Shown piece by piece: positions 32,899 through 42,374 of a stretch of 64,000 bases of DNA. The translations under genes and the position numbers were made by a program. The notes under the pieces were generated by a model that worked only from the letters and a program-made list of their open reading frames with translations, did not search any database and was not told the DNA's origin. Positions within the stretch are counted from its first letter, which is position 1, and each line of letters starts with the position of its first letter. Source of the stretch: Phytophthora quininea (lineage: Eukaryota > Oomycota > Peronosporomycetes > Peronosporales > Peronosporaceae); contig JAAVTG010000581.1 in NCBI GenBank assembly GCA_011947345.1, forward strand, positions 248,001 through 312,000, read 5' to 3'.

Positions 32899-34499
32899 TG
32901 ACGGCGCGGCTAAGGTTCAGTAAATGCGTATTGTTGATCCCATCGAACGAGAATTCACTCACAACGAGGGTGCTGCTCCTCCCCTGCAAAACTATGGCAG
33001 ACATTGAGGAGAACCGCGTCATATCGCGTCAAGAGGAACCTGGGGGTAGAAACGGCTGAGTATTGGGAGGACATCTATGATATCCTTGATGTCCATATCG
33101 AAACGGATAATAGCAATATAGAAGGCAAATCCACGAGAGCGAACGCAAGCAAAATGTGTACAACGGGGAAGAAGAGTCGATTCCAGAGCCCGACACAAGC
33201 ACGTTTCCGCCCAAGCACACCATAAAGCCCCCACAAGAAACAGAATTGACTAGGATTTGAGGCCAAACGTTTTCACTAGCGAATCTCTTTGGCGCAGAGA
33301 AAACCTTCCAACGAGCCCCATACACAACAGTGGAAGAATAGTTTTATGATGTCGAATAAATACTTACGTATTCTAGTTCTTCGCAGTTTTCTTCGCTGCA
33401 ACCCATCATTACCAAAGCCTCATCCACCGTCCCGAACGTCATTATCTTCGTGACGGAATCCGTTACCTCGCCCTCGTCGGGCTCTAACATCGTCTCCGTC
33501 GTGACCCCTGTCACTTCGGTTGTCTCCTTCGTTGGCACGTCCTTTGTCTCCTGTGTGAGCCGCCGAAATACGACGGAAAGCTCCCGGGAACCTGCACCAT
33601 TTCGTGGTGTGGAACGCCAAATTCCTGGTTCATTTGAAGGTACTACCCGATCAGCATGTTGTCAAAGAGCTCACGGCAGGGTGAGACGAGCCGGTAACGT
33701 GATTTGGAGCGCTGTCGAGCGTCGATACAGTATAAATACGGCGTCCGGCGTGGTGCAACTTGTGACGGGATTCGAGGAAATTGTGAACTTGGGACAAGAA
33801 TGTGAGCGACCTTTTCTATCACCTTAGCGTTGCGTGTGGACAGGTTAACCGCTATTTGACTGATGCGCTAGGAGTCGGCATAACCACGTCTCAGCTGATG
33901 CTGGCCAAGATCCTGACCGTGCCGCCAGTCCACCTCTGGGCGGCTATTATCTTCAAGCTTGAAGAATTTGCCGTGGAGAAGGTTGGAGCCAAGTTATATG
34001 CCATCTTTGGCAACAAGAGCAAGGCGGAGGTTCTGACTTAAGGAACTGGTGTTCCAGTGAATCACGTGTAGGCGCGATCGCCTGCTACGCTGCATGCACC
34101 ACGCACATCAGCGCTTGGCATGTGACAAACCCCGTGTGCTTTTGACCGTGATAACCATCACAACTTAGGACACATGAAGTGTCACAATTGTGCGGAAGTG
34201 CACAATGATCTGCAGGGAATCGACCCTCACTTTAAGGCCGCCTGCATTGCGAGGAAGATGGATCATGAAGCTCACGTCTATCGTCGGAGCATCTGGAGCT
34301 ACTCAAGAACGAAGAACCTGCAAGTGCAGGCTCAACCAACGCCCAAGATGGTCGGAAAAGGCCAGGGTAAAGCCAAAGAGACGCACGAGATCCCCTCACT
34401 GAATGCCTGCCGCATGAAATGCCTTGCGAAACGGTCCACGCTGAGCAGCCTTTGAGCCCAATTGTTTGAATCTCGCCACCGCCTTCCAGCTTTGACGAT
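32899..34499. other. unassigned repeat-region sequence
   Basis: Several frames are open (plus 33004-33225, 33450-33827, 33802-34041 and 34174-34455; minus 33344-33538) but none carries a domain I recognise. A canonical donor GTAAGT lies on the minus strand at about 33,370-33,375, just after codons for EELEY. The 34174 frame starts CHNCAEVHND, a partial zinc-knuckle-like pattern. These may be exons of an unrecognised gene or transposon debris. Confidence 0.35.
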
Positions 34500-35108
34500 T
34501 AGCTGTCGCCCGGATCCGCCCTTTCAGATTTCGAGCCAACGGACACTGACGGTTCGATGGGACCCTTCGACGCGGCGGCCAACGGCGTGTTTGCCAACGC
34601 TGGGGCAGTCAAGATAGGACAGCCACTCATCATCCTAGCGTGTGATATGTAGCAGTGAACGTTGTTCGAGCTGTGACAAACCACGGGATCGTCGCTGTGG
34701 TAGTTGGAATAGTGACGAGTCGAACTACCATGGCCGGGTGGAGTGCAAACTGCTACCGCACCCTGTGGATTCCGGCTCGGTAGGTGGCCGCCCTTCCGAG
34801 CCTCACCGTTTTTGGTTGATCCCGTCTGCCGGTCGCCCCGGCCTCCAGATCGCGCTTGCGGGCACGAGACACGTCTATAGTGTGACCGGGCTTGTCGCAA
34901 TAATCGCAGCGAGGTTTTGCCTCGGCTCTTTTTTGAGGAGCAGGCTTCTTGTCACTAGATGACTGCTGCGATTTTGACTCGCGTTTTAGATCGGGTTTGC
35001 GGGCCGATTGGTAACGTCGCGAGTCCTCAAAGCGTTGCGCGAGATCGATCGTGTTGTGTAGCGTCCCGGGGACGTTCTGCGAGATAAAACTACTGGTTTT
35101 AGGACGGA

Positions 35109-35112
35109 GGTT
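35109..35112. repeat. target-site duplication, left copy
   Basis: GGTT directly precedes the TG start of the solo LTR. The same GGTT follows its CA end at 36135-36138. Confidence 0.6.
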
Positions 35113-36134
35113 TGAGGCGACGGCGGTGAACTGAACTCGCCGAGAGACCTGATCCAGGTAGCTTCCCAGCTGAGGTCCTTGGCCCGCGTGAAGTACCCCA
35201 GGACCAGCGGTCTGATCCTGGGTGGCGTGTGCTCCTGGTGGCAATCCTGTTGAGACCGGCGACGCGGCGGTACAAGCTGCACACGTGCGGACCACTGGTT
35301 CTTGGACGCATGACTGGTTGGGCGTCACGAAGCAGATACCGCGCGTTTACGCAGTCTGCAAGGTAGAAAGCACTCGGGCCGCTCGAGTCGGCCAGCAGTC
35401 GTATTCCTATCCTAATCTCACTTTTCAATTTGCTTCTCTGAAGTCAAGCGATCTCAACAAATCCCCTTACGGTCCGTTTAATCTGGAGTATCCACCCACC
35501 TGACTCAGGCAGCAAAAGTTAGTTATGAGGCTGGTTCTGACACTCACTTCCCCGTAACGCTGTTCCTAGCGAGAACCAGGTCAAAACACCACCACAAAAG
35601 GTGAATTACACCACAATATATATATATATATACAAGTTCCTTATTCTTTAACTTTGCCCTGGAACTGGACCAGAAACGTCGGATGCTGTTGAGTAGGTTT
35701 TCCTGGATCACCTGACGACAATATTCAGGTACTCAGACGTGTTGAAACGCGCACCACATCCTATTGGACCTGAAACACAAACACTTGGACCAGGAGGACT
35801 TTCGAATTCAAAGCAGATAGCAGTCGTTATATGCGGTAGTCAAAGTAAGCGAAGATTCAGGAGGGGCGACCACAGATAGCCCCCACGAGCCCTTATTAAC
35901 GTGAAATAGAACACCCCGCTCATACTTCCAGGTGACCAACTGGGATATGGAATAGATGGGACCTGGTTTTGCCGAGCGCCCCACCTAATTTAGGCTTGAT
36001 TTGGGTGAAGCTCCCCGTGTCACTCCCCAGGTTCAAGTTAAACTCCGCAATCCCACACCCACTGTTGATAAAATCTGGCCAATCAGTGGTCAGACTCAGG
36101 GGCAGCCGCAAAACGGTAGAATTGCATCGTGTCA
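35113..36134 (-). repeat. solo LTR inserted in gag
   Basis: The 1,022-bp sequence has TG...CA ends (TGAGGCGA to ATCGTGTCA on the plus strand) and sits between GGTT copies inside a gag frame. Its right end matches 3634-4093 in reverse complement. Its left part shares short blocks with the LTRs of the young element (GTGGCAATCC, GGCGTGTG), and it has the GATATGGAATAGATGGG block. No internal element sequence remains, so it is the product of LTR-LTR recombination. It is rich in CCAGG/CCTGG words and carries one TTGGACGC. Confidence 0.75.
35616..35632. repeat. AT dinucleotide microsatellite
   Basis: A run of alternating A and T of about 17 bases lies inside the solo LTR. Confidence 0.8.
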
Positions 36135-36138
36135 GGTT
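36135..36138. repeat. target-site duplication, right copy
   Basis: GGTT follows the CA end of the solo LTR and matches 35109-35112. It encodes part of Asn-Leu in the interrupted Gag frame. Confidence 0.6.
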
Positions 36139-36970
36139 GCGCTGATACATCCAGCACTTCACTGGTTTAGGAGGCTCTCCGTCAAGCTGCAAGAGTAGAT
36201 TGAGGAATCTCGTCGTGTACTCCTGTTGTGAACCTTGCCAGCGCAAATCGAGTAGTTTTGTGAACACCTTCTGCTCAAAGTCGCGGTCACAAAACGCTAC
36301 GCGGATTTTTGTGCCTTGAACAGCTCCTACGTAGCGGGAAGATCAGATTCCAGAGATAGCTTAAAGTCACGGAATCATGTCTGGGCCACCGTTCCGAGGT
36401 TTGTAAAAATAGTATTAATAAAATCGAACGAGTTGCGTGTCATCTCCTCAAGGTGCTAGGGGTAATATTGTTCCGTGCTGTAAATCCAGAGTTCCAGGTC
36501 CTAGGTCCTCTGAGGCGTAGCCCTTTAAGGTAGGTGGATCTCCTTTCTGCTTTCACGGAAGTCGCACTTGCGCCTGCTGCAACAACAATTGCTGCTGGAA
36601 GGCCAACTGCTGCGCCATCATCTCGCGCATTTGGTGCTATTGCTGCTGCTGGGACTGGACCATGAACTGCATGAGCTATGCGAACATAGTGGCGTCGGGT
36701 GCATGAAAATTCAATGCCACTCCTAGAGGCTGAGAACGCACTTGTGAAGCTCCTTCGTCCTGGCCGGCGGCAGCACCTCCCTGGGGAGTATTCGCCGGTT
36801 CAGACAGACATGATGTAGCATCGTCGCCGTCACGCGTACGGCGTGTACGGCGTGGCCTTGGATTCGGACACCCATTCTTCTTGTGCTGTCTTGAAGATTC
36901 GTCCGCTTGCTTTGTTGCGCCTCTTCAGTTAATTAGCTGTCACGCACTTGGGCGAATGAGACTCGATTCA

Positions 36971-37640
36971 CTAGGAAGGTCGTGTTGATGTGTGTAGCTT
37001 AGCTGGTAACACCGAGAATGAAATGAATCTAAGGCTAAACTCATCGGCCGGAGCCGGCATGCCCTTCGGGGGTGTTGAGGTTGAGGTTGCTGTTGAACTT
37101 GCACTTGTTGCTGGCAAAGCGTCGATCCTAGCATTGATGTCCGATGTTGCTGTGGTGTAGGTGGTGCTTGCATTACATGCACGGAGTGCAGTGATCATCT
37201 CTAAAGAAATCGGAACGACCTTAGCCGGGGTGTACTCGGGCGCCTTCCTCTTCTTGAGCCCTCTCATGAACTGCTTTACAAAGGGAGGGGCTCGGGCAGG
37301 ATTACCGCAGCCCTGCTTCTCGCCAACCTCATTTTCTCGTACACTCCAAGTGTTCACATCAGTTCCATCGCTGTTTTCATGCGACGAAAAGTAACTTGCA
37401 ACCGTAGATCTTGCCTTCTCAGCTGTTTGTAGCGATACCAAAGTGGATGCTGACATACTTTGCAAATACGCAATCAACACCACAGGAAGCTCGTGATGAC
37501 GCTCGTGGTGAGAATCAGGAAACCGGTTCGCAACGCAGAATTCAGCAAACTTCTTGGAACTTGATTCGTATACATTTTGTGTAGTCTTCTTGATGACTTC
37601 TTTAGCTGTTTTTTTTGCCTTCTTGGGTCAGCTCTCGGAC
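36971..37640 (-). pseudogene. tyrosine-recombinase N-terminal fragment
   Basis: The minus-strand frame has QNVYESSSKKFAEFCVANRF, ELPVVLIAYLQSMSASTL, TAEKARSTVASYFSS, GNPARAPPFVKQFMRGLKK and ISLEMITALRA. This is the core-binding (SAM-like) half of a tyrosine recombinase of the type found in many oomycete transposons. The catalytic half with the Arg, His and Tyr residues is absent: the frame drifts into low-complexity Thr/Ser sequence and stops at 36,971. Its sequence does not align by eye with the two Cryptons, so it may represent another recombinase family. Confidence 0.6.
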
Positions 37641-39124
37641 GCCCATCTTCTACCTCGGAGGAGATTGAGAAGAGGCCACGTGGCAGCACGATCTACTACA
37701 CACTCGTATATCTTGGCCTGAAATCGTAATAAATGGTCTGACTTCATTCGTACATTTGTGTCTGACTCGTACTTTTGGTATGGCGTCGTACATTTTGGAA
37801 TGAAAACGTTCACTTTGGAATTTTTCTCATGTTCGTATTCAAAATATATTTCATTTTTTTAATAAAAAAATGTGTATACAAACTGAAAAAGCGGGTGTGG
37901 TTGGTCGAATAACATCAAAAAGTTATTCCGGCTCGATGAAGTTACTTCCGAGAATTCTGCGTACAAACCTATGATACAGCGTTTTTGCTTCCTCAGGCCG
38001 AAACAACGCTTTTGGAGCGTTAGGGTTGGCTTGTTTCAGGACGAGCAAGCTCTGCTTTCTCCGATTTCTCTCCGGTAGGCTGTATCAACAAATTGTTGTC
38101 TCGCGAAGCACGGGGGCGTCCAGCCCCCATTGCTGCTTTTCTTGTCTTACTAAAGGTTCCTCAGCGAGGGGATTTTGCGTCGAGACAACACCGGAGAGCT
38201 ACCGCGTATATATGTACTGTAACGAATAAAGTGTATAGTCTTCGTTATTGCTTGCCTGCACGATGGCAGATAGAGAAGTGAACTAACTGGAGCCCTAGGT
38301 TCTCTACAGCTAATCTCAAGATAATTATGACGCAGGAACGTCCTGCTGCATGACGCAGTTGAAGCAGATTCAACCAGACCATTCGTGTCATGCTAAAACA
38401 CGAATGCGTCACATGTACTACATCGTACCCAGGCGGCTGTATTATTCGGCTTTATTGCTTGCAGTGGCTTTATTCTTCACATTGCGGAGGGGGAATGAGC
38501 CGCCGGATAAAGCCGCATTTATCAACACTGCCACTTTAACCCCGTTTCGAACGTGAGGCCAAGTTGGCGTAGAAATCCGAGGACGAGTGACCTTTCGTAG
38601 TGAGCTTAGCATACCAATAACATTGTCGGCACTTTAGAAGTTACCTCAAGACAATACTACCTAGGTTACCTGCTTCCCTATCGTGTGTTCCAAGTTGTCG
38701 AGATCCACTACAACTTCGTGCACACGCTGTACATGTCAAACCTCTCTAAGGACGTAATAGCGCGACTGCTAATGTACTGTTCATCGGCACCACCCCAAGT
38801 GATGAATACCCCCATCACAAGCTAAGCCAGATGCTTAGGTAGAACACCAAAGCCCCAGCGATATGCATGTCAATCCCGTTTGGTAGTAATCTCAGCCAGA
38901 ATCTGCTTACGAGTTCCATCGAAAGCCTACAAAACTGGACACGGCGACTGCATCAAGCTGGTCGGTGGCCCTGCGCTGCAAGCGTTTGAGACGTGTGCCA
39001 TTAATTTCGCGATTTGCACCGCGCCCAACAGATCATTGTATCTACGGCGGTGCTGTTCGAACGGGGCACACGCTCACTCTGCGATTCCCCAGGACGAGCA
39101 CAAACTCACGGAAAACTTCCAGCG
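37641..39124. other. repeat-to-gene transition, no gene recognised
   Basis: The stretch is AT-rich around 37,840-37,880 (T and A runs). It has short LTR-like features near 38,200-38,250 (TGTACTGTAACGAATAAAG), but no coding frame with a known motif. From about 38,900 GC content rises toward the tannase gene. I see nothing else definite. Confidence 0.45.
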
Positions 39125-40965
39125 ATGAAGTTTTACCGCGGATCTGCAGTCGCCCTCGTGCTTGTCACTGCTACAACCGGGTTTGCATCTGCAATCGACT
39201 TTGAGACCGACCTGAGCTCAAAAGCAACCGTCGACAAGACCGGGGCCTCATCCACTCAGCAGTCCTCGAGCGTCACCCAGCAGACATCTCCAGACTCCGC
39301 CGTTAGTCTGGCTGCCGTTGAACCGGTTGCAGCGTGCTCAGATCTACTGGCTGTTGACCTTACGGACATTGGAGGCGTCGGAAGCAACATTACCGCAGCT
39401 GAAGAGACCAACAGCAATGGTGTCACGTACTGCTCCGTCACGGGCGAATACCCTCCTGCGGTCGGGTGGCAGGTCCTGTTGCCTGTGGCGAATTGGACGC
39501 AACGGTATATGCAGGTCGGGTGCGGAGGCTTGTGCGGCAACATCAATATCCAGCCCGGTGCCGCTGATGGATCTGCCGAGGTAGACAACGGCGAGTTCGT
39601 GTTAGCCTCGACGGACATGGCTGGTGGAAACGATGGTACGTTCGGCCTAGACGAGGACCGTCGAGTAGCTTTCGCGTACCTGGCCGTCCACCAAACCGCA
39701 CAGACTGCCAAAGCGCTGATCAAGGCATTCTACGGCCAGGAGGCGGCGTATTCGTACTTCAACGGTTGCTCGGACGGGGGTCGAGAAGCTGTCATGGAGG
39801 CCATCCGCTACCCGAACGACTTCGACGGCATCATCGCTGGCGCACCCGCCATGTTGTTCACATTCCAAAATTCTCTCCACCACGGGTGGCTCTCTCAGAG
39901 CAACACCGACGACGATGGCAACCGCGTGTTCCTCTCGGAGCGAGCGTCGATTCTGCACGATGCCGTCATTGAAGCCTGCGATGCCCTGGATGGTATTGAG
40001 GACGGCTTGCTGTCGGACCCCAGACTGTGTGACTTTGACCCGGCGACGATCAAGTGCGCAAAGAATACCGCGGACAACTCCACGTGTCTGACGGCGGCTG
40101 AAGTCGAGACTGTGACCAAGTTTTACACTGGTCCTGTGGACCCAAAAAGCAAGAAGCACTTGACTGTCGGCGAAGAGCAGTACGGATCGGAGCTGGCCTG
40201 GTCGGGTGTCTTCGTCTCAGACTCGTACACTGGTGAGATCATGAGCACCAACACCGCGCTTGCCGCGATCAAGTACCTCATCTTGGAAGAGTATCCGGGC
40301 GACAACTATACCCTGGACGACTTCAAATTTGCCAACTCGACCATCGATCTGCTGCGTCTTCGCCATCCGTTGCTCGACGCAGTGAGCTCCAACCTCTCAA
40401 AATTCCACAAGGTTGGCGGCAAACTGATCCTGTGGCACGGCTGGGCTGACCCGCACATCTCGCCGCGCACAACGATCGCTTTCCACGAGGCCCTGCAGGC
40501 AACAATGAGCGCGAAAGTGGTAAACGAGTTTGAGCGTCTGTATCTGCTCCCCGGCGTTTACCACTGCGGCAATGGAGAAGGCCCGTCGGCTATCGATCTG
40601 GTTACCCCCATGCTGGAGTGGGTGGAGACCGGCACCGCACCGGACGCTGTTAAAACACGCACAGCGTCCCAAGGAGGTGCGAGCGAGTTCGGCCAATGGC
40701 ACAAGTCTGGTTCCGGGTCGAATGCTGCTCCTGCTGGCTCGGGCTCTTTCAAAAACCCACGCGCATGTTGGAATCGTCTTCAGGGTCTATTGCTGCTACC
40801 ATGGCGCGTCCAGTTTACCCATACCCCGCCATTGCAAAGTACAAGGGAACGGGTGATGTGAACGACGCACCCAACTTTGAGAAAGGCAAGCCTCTTTACA
40901 CGAAGAAAACCAGTTACTGGCTCGGCGAGGACTTTTTCACGGCGTACATTCCAACGAAGGCGTAA
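39125..40965 (+). CDS. secreted tannase/feruloyl-esterase family protein 1
   Basis: The ATG at 39125 opens a signal peptide (MKFYRGSAVALVLVTATTGF, cut expected near ASA), followed by a Ser/Thr-rich linker. The tannase-family fold shows the CS-D-HC arrangement: Ser in YFNGCSDGGREA, Asp in LWHGWADPHISP and His in LLPGVYHCGNGEG, with Cys beside the Ser and His. The family hydrolyses ester bonds of phenolic acids (feruloyl or galloyl esters), so a role on plant cell walls outside the cell is likely. Near the C-terminus the frame changes. Either a base is missing near 40,768, or a 107-bp intron (GTGCGAG at 40677 to CAG at 40783) is spliced, giving the conserved PVYPYPAIAKYKGTGDVNDA ending. The second choice better matches the paralog at 50-52 kb in length. 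Confidence 0.88.
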
Positions 40966-41075
40966 GCTGCGTTGATCACCAAAAATGTAAAGTTCGAGAT
41001 CGTCGGGCGAGCAAAAATATAGTGTGTGTTGAAAGACAACCATGAAGGTCTCTGGAAAGGCTCCAAGAGCGGCAT

Positions 41076-42314
41076 CTACTCTGGAGACGTCGTGATTTCA
41101 TCCTTCGAGGCTTGTTTCTCCGCAGTGTCCGCCCATCGTTGGTACGCAGACTCCGGTAACTGCAGCACGGCATCTCCAGACACCGCCACTGCCGTCTTTT
41201 CGAGGCAAACAGTCGCCAACTGTTGCTGGTGCACGTCTTCCATAGAGGAAAAAGAATACGACTCCTTGTCAGCATCAAACTCGCGAGCGGTCCGCATCTC
41301 TTCCCGTAGTTGCTGCGTCTTCTTGACCGAGTCCGCAGCGACATGAAGATTTTTCGTCAAGCTGGAGATTTCGTCGTCCGAGTCGGGTTCTTCACTCTGG
41401 TACGAATAGGTTTTGCTCTTGTAAAATTGCTGTTCCTTGGTTGGCTCTTCAGCGTCAGCAGCGCTCTCTTCTTTCTCCGCTGATTTGGTGCGCGGAATAA
41501 TGTTGCCAAAACGGTCGAGCTCTGGTTCCTCGTGCTCCTCCTCCTCTTCCTCGTCGTCGTCTTCACTCCCCAGACTTGGCAAATCCATCCTCCGCATTCG
41601 CTCCTCATGCTCCGTTTGGCACGCTGCCAAGTAAGCATTCTGCAGCAAAATGCACAAGTCTCAGTCAGCACCAAACAAGCAAAACCAAAACAGTTTCCTC
41701 CTCCACTAACCTGTGCTTCTACCACTTCGGCGCTGTTCTCGCAGACTGCATAGGCCTCCAGACAGTCCGCATTGATCTTAAGAAATTCCTCCCCCACGAG
41801 AACTCCTCCATGACCTGCTTGGCCTCCTCCTTGAGCCCCACAATGTACAGCGTGGCAGCAATCGCCTCAGCACACGACAGTTTGTGCGGTCGCCCATAGT
41901 TGACCGAGTTGGCTGCCACCAGGAACGGGAGCAGCCTGTGCGCGCCAGAGCGGAGCTGCTTGTATGGTAGCTCCTGCACTTTGGCCCATGAGCAGTCGAT
42001 CACCGAGATGCCCGTGCCTTCCACGATGTCTCTGTCTGCTGGAGAGACTGCCTGCTCACCCGCCGGGGACAGCACCAGCCCCGGAAGTGTGCGCCTGGCT
42101 TCATGCTCTTGATGTAGCCCAGGCGGCAGAGCTTGCGCCCCGTGCAGCGCTTCGAGTCGCACTGCTGGAAGTCCCACATGCGCAGCGTCACGGGGAAGGC
42201 TCGGCGGCGGTAGCTGGTCTCGCTCTCTTCCTCCCCGCGCGTTGGAGGCGCTCCTCTGTTGCGGCCGCGGTCCTTGCTGGACGGAGGCCCTCGGTCAGCG
42301 CGCTTCTTGCCCAT
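41076..42314 (-). CDS. TSR3: 18S rRNA aminocarboxypropyltransferase TSR3
   Basis: The ATG at 42314 gives MGKKRADRGPPSSKDRG, a basic N-terminus. The conserved core has MWDFQQCDSKRCTGRKL, ISVIDCSWAKVQEL, LLPFLVAANSVNYGRP and LSCAEAIAATLYI, then EEFSWG. These are signature blocks of TSR3, which moves the aminocarboxypropyl group of S-adenosylmethionine to a modified uridine of 18S rRNA during small-subunit maturation. A 71-bp intron (41640-41710, GTTAGT...GCAG on the minus strand) follows EVVEAQ. The second exon is an acidic, Glu/Asp-rich tail. Single G gaps at C runs 42079-42082 and 41791-41795 (plus strand) break the frame, and restoring them gives family sequence. It starts 60 bp after the end of CCZ1 on the same strand. 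Confidence 0.88.
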
Positions 42315-42374
42315 TTTGGAAAATGGACGGCCAGTCAAAAGCCACCAACTAGACATGGCTACAAACTGCAACTA

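Larger units (their letters stand above)
34500..36880 (-). pseudogene. gypsy gag interrupted by a solo LTR
   Basis: On the minus strand: a Gln-rich N-terminus (about 36,580-36,700), DLELWIYSTEQYY-like core sequence, then FTKLLDLRWQGSQQEYTTRF, PVKCWMYQRNL to 36,139, the solo LTR, then RPKTSSFISQNVPGTL, AQRFED, and a zinc knuckle CDYCDKPGHTIDVS whose last Cys is Ser. Removing the LTR and one copy of the 4-bp duplication rejoins the Gag frame exactly. Stops in the N-terminal part and loss of the zinc ligand show decay. Gag families with SQQEYTTRF and FISQNVP motifs are typical of gypsy elements. Confidence 0.75.

Noticed and set aside
36580..36680. CAG/CTG repeat as an unstable microsatellite
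   Set aside because: The repeat is imperfect and codes for the Gln-rich N-terminus of a gypsy Gag; no pure run of notable length is present.
39014..39124. Upstream extension of tannase-like protein 1
   Set aside because: The frame is open to 39014, but the ATG at 39125 begins a clear signal peptide, so the extension is unlikely to be translated.
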